64,000 bases of DNA, from assembly GCF_011801125.1 (NCBI RefSeq), contig NZ_CP046171.1:5084001-5148000 (forward strand). The letters run 5' to 3'. The translations under genes were made by a program, and so were the position numbers. This DNA comes from Nocardia brasiliensis (GTDB taxonomy: Bacteria > Actinomycetota > Actinomycetes > Mycobacteriales > Mycobacteriaceae). The notes under the pieces were generated by a model that was given only the letters and a program-made list of their open reading frames with translations, ran no database searches and was not told the DNA's origin. Position 1 is the stretch's first letter, and each line of letters starts with the position of its first letter. Below, one piece after another: positions 52,581 to 62,600 of the stretch.

Positions 52581-53207
52581 ATGTCGACACCGTTGCAGGG
52601 ATCACTGCTCGACGGGTTCGGTGACACCGAATTCGGGTCGCTGCGGCATGCCCGCCGCACGACACTGGACCGTGGCGCTTGGGTGGACGTGCTGCCGGGC
52701 TGGCTGTCCGGCGCCGACGCGCTGTTCGAGCGGCTCGCCGACGACGTGCCGTGGAAGGCCGAGCGCAGGCCGATGTACGACCGCGTCGTCGACGTGCCGC
52801 GACTGCTCAAGTTCTACGAGGAACACGAGCCGCTGCCCGATCCGGCCCTGGCCGACGCGCGCCGCGCCCTCACCGAGCACTACCGGCGTGAACTGGGCGA
52901 GCCGTTCCGCACGGCCGGGCTCTGCTACTACCGCGACGGCCAGGACAGCGTCGCCTGGCACGGCGATAACATCGGCCGGGGCGCCACCCACGACACCATG
53001 GTCGCCATCCTGTCCGTCGGCTCGCCCCGCGCCCTGCTGCTGCGACCGCGCGGCGGTGGCGAGAGCGTCCGCTACCAGCTGGGTCACGGCGACCTGCTCG
53101 TCATGGGCGGCTCCTGCCAGCGCACCTGGGAGCACTCGATCCCCAAGACCCGGCGCTCCGCGGGCCCGCGCATCAGCATCCAGTTCCGGCCGCGCGGGGT
53201 GCGGTAG
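52581..53207 (+). CDS. AlkB-like alpha-ketoglutarate-dependent dioxygenase
   Basis: A 208-residue Fe(II)/2-oxoglutarate dioxygenase of the AlkB family, which oxidatively removes methyl groups from nucleic acids. Iron ligands are visible in VAWHGDNIGRGATHD (H-x-D) and the distal His in RTWEHSIPK, with the oxoglutarate Arg pair in RISIQFRPRG. The N-terminal substrate loop contains VPWKAERRPMYDRVVDVP. TACTGT lies seven bases before the ATG at 52581 (leaderless). Not in a clear operon. Confidence 0.9.
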   Translation: MSTPLQGSLLDGFGDTEFGSLRHARRTTLDRGAWVDVLPGWLSGADALFERLADDVPWKAERRPMYDRVVDVPRLLKFYEEHEPLPDPALADARRALTEHYRRELGEPFRTAGLCYYRDGQDSVAWHGDNIGRGATHDTMVAILSVGSPRALLLRPRGGGESVRYQLGHGDLLVMGGSCQRTWEHSIPKTRRSAGPRISIQFRPRGVR

Positions 53208-53447
53208 CCGCTCGGCCCAGTCGGTGCGTGCCATCGCTCAGAAACCAGCGCCAGGTTCGGATCGTCGACCGCAGTGGCGATCAGGTTCGCGCAATTTTCC
53301 CCGCGGCCATCGGTTTTCCGCCGCGCAGGCGAGACAGCGTCCCATGGCGAGACCCTCGCGCCGCCCCCATCCGAACACGAAGGCCCCCTTGTGAGCTGAA
53401 TGACGGTCGCGCCGCTTGACCTGATGTTATGTTCAGGTTGGAAGCTG

Positions 53448-53897
53448 ATGTCCATGAACGCAAAGACTTTCGATGCACCGGTGCTCGCGGATACGAGCGT
53501 GGACCATCGCGACGACATGGCCGCCATCGAGCAGCTCATCGCCAGCGTGCAGACCGCCTACAACACCAACGACGCCGATCTGATGACCGAGGGCTTCACC
53601 GCGAACGCCGCCGTGGTCAACGCGGTGGGCACCTTGATGACCGGACGTGCCGACCTACTGGCCGCGAATCAGGCTGGGCTGGCCGGGTTCCTGAAGGACG
53701 AGTACGTGCGCTACGACGTCACCGACATCACCTTCCTGCGACCCGATGTCGCCATCGCGCACAAGGTGGCCCGCGCGACAACCGCCGAGGGGGAACTGAT
53801 CGACACCGATCCCGCCATGATCGCCCTGTACGTACTGGTCAAGGAGAACGGCCGCTGGTGGACCGCCGCCCGGCAGAACACTCTGATCCCCAGTTGA
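53448..53897 (+). CDS. NTF2-like (SgcJ/EcaC family) protein
   Basis: A 149-residue SnoaL/NTF2-like fold. It starts after the GGAAG site before the ATG at 53448; longer and shorter starts (53400, 53454) are possible. The core reads AAIEQLIASVQTAYNTNDAD, VVNAVGTLMTGRADLLAANQ, then KVARATTAEGELIDTDPAMI and ENGRWWTAARQNTL. Such proteins are often small-molecule isomerases or oxidoreductase-like scaffold proteins; the substrate is not known. Confidence 0.8.
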   Translation: MSMNAKTFDAPVLADTSVDHRDDMAAIEQLIASVQTAYNTNDADLMTEGFTANAAVVNAVGTLMTGRADLLAANQAGLAGFLKDEYVRYDVTDITFLRPDVAIAHKVARATTAEGELIDTDPAMIALYVLVKENGRWWTAARQNTLIPS

Positions 53898-54004
53898 CCA
53901 CAGCCGCACCGGCTTTGATCCCCGAATCCGTTGTGCATCCCGCGCACGGCAGGCATCCCGCTGACCCTCGCCACATCGATCTGGACCGGCCCGGTCAGCC
54001 GAGC

Positions 54005-54033
54005 GTCGACGCAGCGGTGACCGCTGCGTCGAC
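54005..54033. terminator. Bidirectional hairpin terminator
   Basis: Perfect 14-base arms (54005-54018 and 54020-54033) form a stem that folds over a small loop. It lies inside the 225-base gap between the stops of the convergent genes at 53897 and 54123, with further partial pairing outside it. Confidence 0.8.
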
Positions 54034-54122
54034 AGGCCTGGCCGGTCCACACCGACCCGCCGGGTCGGCGAACCAGCCGGCCCCGGCAACGGCGGGTCAG
54101 CCCGTGATGCCGAAAGCGCCGG

Positions 54123-54962
54123 TCAGGCTTGATTTTCGGGGATTCGCGGCAGCCGGTTACGGCGGTAGGCGGCGGCGTGGGACCAGAGGGTGCGCTCGGC
54201 TTCCTCGGTGATCGGGCCGCGGTGGGCGGGACCGAGCAGGTCGGCGCGGGCGCGGCGGGCGGCGGTGACCTGGTTGCGGTACTGGCGGAAGATCTGGACC
54301 TCGCCGTTGCGCTCGGCCTCGTCGAGGTAGTGGTAGTCCATGCCCTGGTACGCGTAGGTGCCGAGGGTGGCGAGATTGCTTGCCATGGCTCGCAACCGAT
54401 CGGGTGCGCCGAAGATCGTGATCAGCCCGCCGATGCGATCGACGCGCGACCACCCGGTCGGCTGCGCGCAGTAGTCGGCGCCGCGCTCGCCCAAGCTCAT
54501 GACACGCCGAGCCGCGTCCGCGGCCACCGCCTCGGCCAGGCTGAACGTCTGCCAGCGCACGGTGCCTTCGGAGCGTTCGCGCCACGGCAGCCGGCGCCGC
54601 AGCGCCACCGCGGCGTCCTTGGTCAACACCGTCAGGTCCGAGGGCACCAGCACGATCGGGTCCGACGGTGCGCCGTCGAACGGGTTCGGGTCGAGGTGCG
54701 CCGGATCGAGCACGACCAGAGTCCCCGGCCGTCGCTGAAATGCCAGCCCCCACAGCAGCCGGGCGAGTACACGCGCGCCGCGCCAATCCGAGAGCACATG
54801 CCAGGTGTCGTGAAAACGATTGGTCGCGAAGCGGAAATCGCTGCCGGGACGCAGGCTGATGACGGTATACACCCGCCCGTCGAGCACCATGGTGCGTCGA
54901 TGCAGCTCGAGCATCTCGTCGGTGGCCGAACCCGGTCGCGGCCGTTTGCGTTGCGCGGCCAC
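54123..54962 (-). CDS. Protein of unknown function
   Basis: A 279-residue soluble protein, not recognised. It begins at the GTG at 54962 with a GGAGGTGACC site; an open frame extends further upstream but is only antisense to the divergent protease gene. Visible features are YTVISLRPGSDFRFATNRFH, TLVVLDPAHLDPNPFD and GTYAYQGMDYHYLDEAERNG, with a basic C-terminal helix. No membrane segment. It is adjacent and divergent to the CPBP protease gene. Confidence 0.65.
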   Translation of the reverse strand: MAAQRKRPRPGSATDEMLELHRRTMVLDGRVYTVISLRPGSDFRFATNRFHDTWHVLSDWRGARVLARLLWGLAFQRRPGTLVVLDPAHLDPNPFDGAPSDPIVLVPSDLTVLTKDAAVALRRRLPWRERSEGTVRWQTFSLAEAVAADAARRVMSLGERGADYCAQPTGWSRVDRIGGLITIFGAPDRLRAMASNLATLGTYAYQGMDYHYLDEAERNGEVQIFRQYRNQVTAARRARADLLGPAHRGPITEEAERTLWSHAAAYRRNRLPRIPENQA

Positions 54963-55206
54963 GGTCACCTCCGGTCTCTGCCTCGCGTCCGGTCCAGGAC
55001 ACCACGAGCGGCGGGGCACGGCAACGGGTTTTCGGGCGGCCGCACCGCAGTTGCCGCTCGGCGCACCGCATCGCCCGTGCCGACACGGGAATCCCCGTCG
55101 GCTCGGCCGCACCGACCTTCGACGAGATCGCGGCCGGGGACCGACCACCCGGGTCCTCCCTTCGGCGGAGGCGGCGAACCGCCCCCGGATGGCAAGGTTG
55201 CCTTCC

Positions 55207-56022
55207 ATGCGGGCGCCGCCGATCGACAAGGGACTACTGGTGGCGGGGGTCGCGGCATTCGTCGTCGCGGTGGCGACCTTGATCGTGACCGGCCACACCG
55301 CCCTGCGCTATTCGGCCGACAGCGACGACACGACGCCGCTGTGGACCGGGTGGGCGACGGTCGGCGCGGCGCTCGCCGTGGCCTGGCTGGTGCCGCCGAA
55401 GCCGCGAGCCGACGGCCCGGTCGCGGATTCGCGCGTCCTCGCCCGCCAGGGCTGGTGGCTGTACGCGCTCGGCGCGCTGTTCGCGGTCGCCTTCTTTCTA
55501 GCCGACGGCGACGACCTGTGCTTCCTCGGGTTGAAAGCCACACTGCTGCTGGCGATTCCGCTGCTGGCGCGGCTCGCTTCCTGGCGCGAATGGTATCGCG
55601 TCGACACCAGGGGACGTTGGCTGCGGCCCGCGCCCGCCGTGCTGACCTTCCTGGTGCTGGTCACGCTGTTCCACCCAGGATTCACCGGCACCCCGCCGCC
55701 GGTCGCCCTGCTCGTCTTCCTGTTTCTGGTGAACGCGGTGCTCGAAGAGATCTTCTACCGCGTCTGGTTGCAGACCAGGTTGGAAGTCCGATACGGCCGC
55801 TGGCCCGCCATCGTGCTGGTGGCGCTGCTGTGGTCGTGCTGGCATGTGGCGATCCAGGGCGGCAACGGTTTCGGCATCGACCTCGCCACCGTGGTCGCGC
55901 GGCTCGGCGCGGAGGGGTTGTTCTTCGGCTACCTGTGGTCGCGGTATCGAAACCCGTGGCTGCTCTTCGTGGTGCACGGTGTGACCAACGCGTCGGTGGG
56001 CATGCTCGTCGCGATGCGGTGA
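55207..56022 (+). CDS. CPBP-family intramembrane metalloprotease
   Basis: A 271-residue protein with about eight membrane helices. The CPBP/Abi hallmarks are present: the catalytic EEIFYR (E-E-x-x-x-R) in AVLEEIFYRVWLQTRL, a His in SCWHVAIQGGNG, and VVHGVTNASVG near the end. Members process prenylated or exported substrates or act in immunity to bacteriocins; the target here is unknown. Start ATG at 55207 with a modest GCAAGG site. Convergent with the TetR gene at 56043. Confidence 0.88.
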   Translation: MRAPPIDKGLLVAGVAAFVVAVATLIVTGHTALRYSADSDDTTPLWTGWATVGAALAVAWLVPPKPRADGPVADSRVLARQGWWLYALGALFAVAFFLADGDDLCFLGLKATLLLAIPLLARLASWREWYRVDTRGRWLRPAPAVLTFLVLVTLFHPGFTGTPPPVALLVFLFLVNAVLEEIFYRVWLQTRLEVRYGRWPAIVLVALLWSCWHVAIQGGNGFGIDLATVVARLGAEGLFFGYLWSRYRNPWLLFVVHGVTNASVGMLVAMR

Positions 56023-56042
56023 GGCGCGCGACATTTCGCCGT

Positions 56043-56618
56043 TCAGCGGCCGCGCAGCACCGATTCGACCAGTTCACGCACCGCGTCCAGCAGCCGGTCG
56101 GTCTCGCCGGCGCGGATCATCGCCTGCACCAGTTCGCCGCCGATCGACGCGAGCAGTAACCGCCCGACCGTTTCGGCATCGATGTCGGGCCGCGCCTCGC
56201 GCAGCAGCGTGGTGATGTGGTTGTCCCAGAACGCGTGGAACTCGCCGGTGCGCGGATGCGGCGGCACGGTGCGGTAGGCCGCCATGAGCTCGGAGTTCGC
56301 GATGACCAAGCGGGTCATCGCGTCGAAGTAGGCGAGCAGCCGGTCACCGGCGGGCGCGCCGGGCCCGAGCGGCGGCGGCCCGGTGGCGATGGCGTCCATC
56401 AGGGTGAGCGCGCTCTCGGCGACCATCTCGTGCAGCAGCCCCGCCCGGTTGCCGAAGCGGTGGAAGATCGTGCCCTTGCCCACTCCGGCCGCGGCGGCGA
56501 CCCGGTCCATGGTGATCGCCTCCGCGCCGTATTCGGCGAGCAACGCGCTGGTCGCGTCGAGAATCGCGCGCCGATTGCGTGCCGCGTCGGCCCGTTCCTT
56601 CGGACGCCCGTCGCTCAT
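56043..56618 (-). CDS. TetR-family transcriptional regulator
   Basis: A 191-residue regulator. Helix-turn-helix at about residues 15-60 (ILDATSALLAEYGAEAITMD, then GVGKGTIFHRFGNRAGLLHE), followed by a helical ligand domain. Start ATG at 56618; an ATG seven codons upstream is possible. It lies divergent to the quinone-oxidoreductase gene and shares a promoter with two strong dyads, so it probably represses that gene and itself. Confidence 0.9.
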   Translation of the reverse strand: MSDGRPKERADAARNRRAILDATSALLAEYGAEAITMDRVAAAAGVGKGTIFHRFGNRAGLLHEMVAESALTLMDAIATGPPPLGPGAPAGDRLLAYFDAMTRLVIANSELMAAYRTVPPHPRTGEFHAFWDNHITTLLREARPDIDAETVGRLLLASIGGELVQAMIRAGETDRLLDAVRELVESVLRGR

Positions 56619-56632
56619 CGCACCCACTTTCG

Positions 56633-56689
56633 TTGACAACTTGACCGCCGGTCCATATCGTTGCGCGAGATAACTGGACCGGCAGTCAA
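56633..56689. promoter_or_regulatory. Twin TetR-type operators and promoter
   Basis: The 15-base element TTGACCGCCGGTCCA (56641-56655) recurs inverted at 56675-56689 with one change. Each copy is itself a dyad. A plus-strand -35 TTGACA (56633-56638) and -10 TATCGT (56656-56661), 17 bases apart, sit across the first copy. This is a classical layout for repression of the oxidoreductase gene by the divergent TetR protein. Confidence 0.8.
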
Positions 56690-56704
56690 TTTATGGAGTT
56701 CATG

Positions 56705-57679
56705 ATGCAGGCAATCGTAATGACGGCGACCGGCGGTCCCGAGGTCTTGGTCGCCGAGCAGGTGCCCGTGCCAGCGGCGGGCCCCGGCGCGGTGGTCGTT
56801 CGCGCCGAAGCGATCCCCGTCCTGTTCCCCGAGACGAAGCTGCGCTCCGGCGCGTTCCCGCTCGCCGCCGAGCCGCCGCTGGTCTTCGGCTTCCAGGCCG
56901 TCGGCGTGGTGACCGAGGTCGGGGCGGACGCCGACCCGGCGCTGCTCGGCAGGCGAGTCGCGGTGAACACACCCGGCTTCGGCTCCTACGCCGAATTCGT
57001 CAGCGCGCCCGCGTCTTCGGCCGTCGCGATCCCGGACGGCCTGTCGTCGGCGGACGCGGCGGCGGTGCTCATGAGCGGTTCGGTGGCCATCCCGCTGCTC
57101 GAGACGGCCGCGCTGACCGGCACCGAAACGGTGCTGATCGAGGCCGCCGCGACCGGAATCGGCAGCCACCTGACCCAGCTCGCCAAGGAGTACGGCGCGG
57201 CCCGCGTCATCGCGACCGCGGGCGGCCCGGCCAAGACCGAGCGGGCCCGCGCGCTCGGCGCCGACGAGGTCGTCGACCACAACGACCCCGCATGGCCCGA
57301 GCGACTGCGCGAAATCCTCGGCGCCACCACGCTCGACGTCGTCTTCGACTCGATCGGCGGCGACACCGCCCGCGACGTCCTCGCGCTCACCACACCGCAG
57401 CGCGGCCGCATGCTCGGCTACGGCTGGCTCTCCGGCACGCCCGCCCAGCTCACGGCCACCGACCTCATCACGACCGGCCGCACCCTCATCGGCTGTGCGG
57501 GCCCCGAGTGGCTGGCGCGAGTCGCCGAGTCGCGCACCGCGATTCTCACTCGCGCGGCGGCAGGCGGCATCGATCCGCTGGTCGACGCCGTGCTCCCGCT
57601 CGACCAGGCCGCCCACGCGCACCGACTGCTCGAAGAGCGCACGCCGCTGGGCAGATTGATCCTGCGCCCCGGAGCCTGA
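56705..57679 (+). CDS. Zinc-independent quinone oxidoreductase (MDR family)
   Basis: A 324-residue medium-chain reductase of the quinone oxidoreductase/zeta-crystallin type. An N-terminal catalytic domain (EVLVAEQVPVPAAGPGAVVV) without structural zinc Cys is followed by the NADPH Rossmann fold (ETVLIEAAATGIGSHLTQLA, then ALGADEVVDHND, VFDSIGGDTARDVL). Reduces quinones with NADPH. Of the nearby ATGs (56693, 56702, 56705), 56705 has GGAG best placed. Controlled by the divergent TetR. Confidence 0.9.
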   Translation: MQAIVMTATGGPEVLVAEQVPVPAAGPGAVVVRAEAIPVLFPETKLRSGAFPLAAEPPLVFGFQAVGVVTEVGADADPALLGRRVAVNTPGFGSYAEFVSAPASSAVAIPDGLSSADAAAVLMSGSVAIPLLETAALTGTETVLIEAAATGIGSHLTQLAKEYGAARVIATAGGPAKTERARALGADEVVDHNDPAWPERLREILGATTLDVVFDSIGGDTARDVLALTTPQRGRMLGYGWLSGTPAQLTATDLITTGRTLIGCAGPEWLARVAESRTAILTRAAAGGIDPLVDAVLPLDQAAHAHRLLEERTPLGRLILRPGA

Positions 57680-57684
57680 GCGGC

Positions 57685-58914
57685 TCAGGGACGGCGGGCG
57701 AAGGCGGGGGCGTGCTCGGGCAGGATGCCGCGCGCGATCAGGAAGGGCGGAACGCTGCGCACGATCGGGATGCGCCGAAAGACCCGCAGGGGCAACGGGG
57801 CGGTCTGGCTGTTGGCGATATCGATGCCGCCCGACAGCGCGGGGCGGATCGCGCGGGCGTGCAGGAAGCGCTGCATGCCCTGGGTCACCATGGTCGGCAG
57901 GATGCGGCGCCGCTGCACCCTGGCCAGCTCACGCGCACCCACGGTGCCCGAAAGCAAGGGCGCGGCAAGGATTCTCGCGGCGGCGACGGCGTCTTGGACC
58001 GCGAGGTTGATGCCGACACCGCCGACCGGGGACATCGCGTGCGCGGCATCGCCGATGCACAGCAGTCCTTCGGTGTGCCAGGTGGTCAGGCGGTCCAGCT
58101 GCACGTCGAGCAGCCGCACCTCGTCCCAGCCGGTGAGCACATCGACGCGATCGCGCAGCCAGGGCACCGCAGCCGCCATCTGACGCACGATCTCCCCGAC
58201 CGGCCCGCCCCGTGCTGCGGCGTCGGTGCCCTTGGCGATGAGCGTGGCGCACTGCCAGTAGTCACCGCGATCCAGCAGCACGGCGGCGCGCCGCGCGGTG
58301 ACGATCGGAATGGCGCCCGCGGGATCGGTGTCGTTGCGCGGCAACCGGAACCACCACACGTCCATCGGCGTCGGCCAGCTCCGTGCGGGCAGGTTCGCGG
58401 CGGCGCGCAACACCGAGGAGCGCCCGTCACAGGCCACGGTGAGCGCGGCGCGAATCTCCCCCGTCGCCCCATCGGCGGTCCGATAGCCGACGCCGACGAC
58501 CCTGCCGTCGGACCAGATCGGCCCGGTCGCTTCGGTATTCATGCGCAGCGTGCAGGTCGGTTCCTGCTCGGCGGCACGCGCAAGCAGGTCGAGCAGGTCC
58601 CACTGCGGCACCATCGCGATGTACTTGTGCCTGCCGGGCAGGTCTTTCAACGAGACGAGGGTCCGCAGCCCGCCCGCCGTCGGCAGCGCCACCTGCTCGA
58701 GCTTGCGGGCGGGCAGTTTCGCGAACTCCGCGCCGAGACCCAGTTCGTCGAGCAGGTCGAGCGTGGTGGGATGCACGGTGTCACCACGGAAGTCGCGCAG
58801 GAAGTCCTTGTGCTTCTCCAGCACGGTCACCTCGACGCCCGCGCGCGCCAGCAGCAACCCCAGCACCATCCCGGCCGGTCCACCGCCGACCACCAGGCAT
58901 GTCGTGCGTTCCAT
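57685..58914 (-). CDS. FAD-dependent monooxygenase (PHBH-fold)
   Basis: A 409-residue flavoprotein hydroxylase. The ADP-binding loop CLVVGGGPAGMVLGLLLARA is at the N-terminus, the DG motif in TVACDGRSSVLRAAA, and the GD motif in LLCIGDAAHAMSPVGGVGIN. These place it with the class A aromatic-ring/geranylgeranyl-reductase-like monooxygenases. Substrate unknown. Its stop lies five bases past the convergent quinone-oxidoreductase stop. ATG at 58914 begins the first beta strand directly. Confidence 0.9.
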   Translation of the reverse strand: MERTTCLVVGGGPAGMVLGLLLARAGVEVTVLEKHKDFLRDFRGDTVHPTTLDLLDELGLGAEFAKLPARKLEQVALPTAGGLRTLVSLKDLPGRHKYIAMVPQWDLLDLLARAAEQEPTCTLRMNTEATGPIWSDGRVVGVGYRTADGATGEIRAALTVACDGRSSVLRAAANLPARSWPTPMDVWWFRLPRNDTDPAGAIPIVTARRAAVLLDRGDYWQCATLIAKGTDAAARGGPVGEIVRQMAAAVPWLRDRVDVLTGWDEVRLLDVQLDRLTTWHTEGLLCIGDAAHAMSPVGGVGINLAVQDAVAAARILAAPLLSGTVGARELARVQRRRILPTMVTQGMQRFLHARAIRPALSGGIDIANSQTAPLPLRVFRRIPIVRSVPPFLIARGILPEHAPAFARRP

Positions 58915-59053
58915 CGACTGACTCCCCTCGGTCGTCGCCGCGCGGATACCCCCATGCTAGTGCGTGATCCACGCGCTAGGCGCCGAAGCGCCTGCGCGAC
59001 GGCCGGTTCCGCATACTCCGGAGGCCGATCGGATCCCGGTGTCGCCCAGCGGT

Positions 59054-59602
59054 TTACCGGTAAAGGACGAAGAAGTACGGCTCGGCCAGCCCGCGCATGT
59101 CCATCACGCCGAGCAGCGTGCGCTCGTCGACCCGCCGGAAGTGATCGACGATCGGCAGGTGGTCGTAGATCATGGCGGCGCTGGTCGTCCCGCGGTATTC
59201 GATGTCACGCAGTCGCGCGGTGGGCTTACGGGTGCGCAGCGCGGGTCGCAGCACCGGCAGCGCCCGCTTGCCCGCGCGCACCATGCCGACCGGCACCCGC
59301 CCGGCGAGGCCGAGCGGCACCCGGCGCGGGTCGACCGGGAAGACGGTGCCGTCGGCCGTGGCGAACAGCAGCGGATGCACGGTGTCCGCGTCGTCGAATT
59401 GCTTGCCGTACCAGCCCGATGCGACCAGCACCCCGGCGAAGGGATGCCCGGTGTCGACCTCGTCACCGCGCCAGCGGCCGACGGTGACCTCCGCGACGGG
59501 CGCGGCAGGCAGCCGATCGAACAGCTCCCATGCCTGCGCCGAGGTGGCGCGCGCGGAGCGCAGCGCGGCCAGCTCGGCCACCGGTCCATTCTTCGCCACC
59601 AT
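59054..59602 (-). CDS. GXWXG / DUF4334 protein
   Basis: A 182-residue protein with an N-terminal GXWXG domain (VGRWRGDEVDTGHPFAGVL, then SGWYGKQFDDADTVHPLLF) and a C-terminal DUF4334 domain (DHFRRVDERTLLGVMDMRGL then AEPYFFVLYR). The pair is common in actinobacteria and fungi; it is thought to be a lipocalin-like binding fold, with function unknown. GGAGGAG lies well placed before the ATG at 59602. The next gene upstream on this strand is the NACHT protein's 3' end. Confidence 0.88.
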   Translation of the reverse strand: MVAKNGPVAELAALRSARATSAQAWELFDRLPAAPVAEVTVGRWRGDEVDTGHPFAGVLVASGWYGKQFDDADTVHPLLFATADGTVFPVDPRRVPLGLAGRVPVGMVRAGKRALPVLRPALRTRKPTARLRDIEYRGTTSAAMIYDHLPIVDHFRRVDERTLLGVMDMRGLAEPYFFVLYR

Positions 59603-59676
59603 CCGGCTCTCCTCCCTACGGCAACGTTGCGAGACTTACTGTATCTATCTCTCACGCCGGTTCGGCGGCCGGGTAC

Positions 59677-62600
59677 TCACAACGGCGCGTCCGGCGCGAG
59701 CCGCCCGACCTCCGGCAGGTACGGGTCCAGCTCCCCGGACTCGAACCGCGACATCCCGATCACATGCCAGAACTGCCCCGCCGTATTGCCCTCTGACTTG
59801 TACCGCCCGTCCGGCGCCAGCGCGGCCCAGCCTTCCGGCAGCCCGAGCAGCTCCGCCCGCACCGCGGGCTCGGCGTCGCCGCCGGGCACCGTCCACAGGA
59901 TCGCGTTGCCGTCGTCACCGCCGCTGGCCAGCAGCCGCCCCGACGGATGGAACGCCAGCGCCCAGACCCGGCGCTTGTGCCCCTCCATGGTGTGCAGGTG
60001 CCGCCCGGTCGCCATGTCCCACAACCGGATCACGAGATCATCGCCCGCCGTCGCCAGCACACCGCGGCTCGGATCGACCGCCGCCGACCAGAGCCGCCCC
60101 GTGTGCCGGGTGAGCTCGTGCCTGCTCATCCCGGCCTCGACGTCCCAGATCCGGGCCGTCGTGTCCCACGAGACGCTGGCCAGCAGGTCACCGTGGAAGG
60201 CGACCGTGTACACGCGATCGCCGTGGCCGTGCAGCTCGCGCAGCAGTCGGCCGGAGTCGACGTCCCACAGCCGCACCACCGAGTCGTCGCAGCCGGTCGC
60301 CATCAACGAGCCGTCGGCATTGAAGGCGATCGAGCGCACCCGGCCGCGATGTTCGGCGCACACCATGTGCAGCGCGCCGGTGGTGCGCGTCCAGATGATC
60401 ACCGTGTCATCGTCGTTCGCGGTGGCCACGTACTGATCGGTGGGATCGAACGCGATCGCCCAGACCGGCGCGGCCTCGATGTTGATGTGCCGCAGGAAGT
60501 CTCCGGTGTCCAGATTCAGCAGGCTCAGCCTGCCGTCGTTGCCGACCACCCCGAGCTGCTGCGGCTGCCCGGCGCTGAACAACGCGGTTTCGAAGGTGAG
60601 CAGCCGGTCCTCGCTGCCGACCACCCGCCGGATGAGCCTGCCCGTCACCGGATCCCACAGCCGCACCACGCCGTCGTTGCCGCCCGCCGCCAGAATCGTG
60701 CCGTCGGAATTGAAGGTGACCGACTTGACCTGCCTGCCGTGCCCGCTGAGCACGTGCCTGCACACCCCGGTCACGGGATCCCAGAGCCGGGTGGTGAATT
60801 GGTCGTCGGTGACGGCGAGTTGCGCGCCGTCGGGCCGGAACGCGAACGGCCAGATCGAACCGGCGTGCGCGGTGATCCGGTGCCGCGGTTCACCGGTCGC
60901 GCTCTCGCGCAGGCAGAGCAGCCCCGCGCTGTCACCGGAGGCGAGCACCTCCCCGGCCGGATCGAAGGTGAGCCAGTAGATCGCCGCGTTGTGCTCGGCG
61001 GGCGCGTATTTCGCGACGCCGGTGTCCACGTCCCAGACGCGCAGGCCACCCTCGGTATCCCCGCTGGCCAGCAGCGGCAGGTGGGGATGGAACGCCAGTG
61101 TGTACACCCGCCCGCCGTGGCCGGGTAGCTGGCGAATCAGCGTGCACCGCATCGGATCCCACAGCGCGACGGTGCCGTGCGCCCCGCCGACCGCGAGCAC
61201 GTCACCGGCGGGGCTGAACGCGATCCGGAAGACCGAACCCGTCTCGCCGACGAATTCGCCACGCTGGGTGCCGGTCTCGACGTCCCAGAGCCGGACCACG
61301 CCGTCGCGGTACGCGGCGGCGACCACGCCGTCGTGAAAGGCCAAGCTGTAGATCAGTTCCCGGCCCGCGGCGGGCGCGCACTCGTGCAGCAGGTCACCGC
61401 TGGGCAGCGACCACAGCCGCAGCATGCCCCGCGCGTCCCCGGTGGCGAGCAGATCGCCCGCGCGGTTCAGCTCGACCGGCCACGGCCATTCGCTGTGGCC
61501 GTGCAGGACTCGGCGCGATTCGCCGGTGACCGCGTCCCAGATCCCGACCGCGCCGTCGGCGCCGCCGCTGACCAGCACCGTGTCGGTGAACGCGACCGCG
61601 AACGAGCGATTCCGATGCCCCTGCAGTGTGCGCAGCGGCAGCCCGGTCTCGCTGTCGCAGATCAGCACGCCGCCGTCGTCGCTGCCGATGGCCAGGGTGC
61701 CGCCATCGGGGCTGTAGGCCAACGGTTTCGGCAATCGGCCGTGTCTGGCGTGGAAGCCGTGGCGCACCCCGATCGAGGCAGGTGCGAACTCGGTCCGCGC
61801 GACCGAGCCGGGCACCCGCGCCGCGCCGCGCAGATCGGTCCCCGCCGGTGTCCCGATCACGTCCAACAGCGCGGCCCGATGCCAGCGACTGCCCGGCGCG
61901 CGTGTCCCGGTCAGATCCGTGCGGGCCAGTCGCGCCCTGGTGAAGTCGGCGCCGGTCAGGTCGGCGCCGACCAGGCTCGCCTCGTCCAGTCGCGCGCCGA
62001 CCAGGCGGGCGCCGTGCAGCACGGCGCGGTCCAGATTCACGCCGACCAGCCGCGCGCCGGTCAGGTCCGCGTCGGTCAGGTCGACCTGACGCATGTCGCG
62101 GTAGGACAGATCCTCGCCGGCCAACACCGCGCCGCGCAGATCCGCCGACGGCGCGGTGCGCAGCCGCGTGGTGAGCCGCACGGCGTTGGTCTTGGAGACC
62201 TCGTCGGCGGCCGGATCGTCGAGCACACCGTCGGCCCAGGCGCGCGCGGTCCGGACGTCGGCGAGATCGCACAGGAAGTCGATGGACAGCTGCGACAGCG
62301 GCACCCGGGCCAACTGCGGCGGCGCGGTGACCCCCGCGGCGAACTGTTCGGCGATGTGGTTGGCGACCAGCCATTCGGTGACCGAGGAGTGGATGAACCC
62401 GAACAGGTTGTCCTCGGTGCGCACCAGCAGACTGCCCGATCCGATGGCATGGGCCGACTGCTGCACCGACATCCGGTTCGAGCCGGTCATCTCCACCAAA
62501 CCCTGTGCGACCTCGGTCAATTCGGACAGGCGCAGGTACGGTTCCCCGGTCTCCCAGATGCGTAGCGCGAAAGCCGTGACCGCCAGCCATAATTCGTGCA

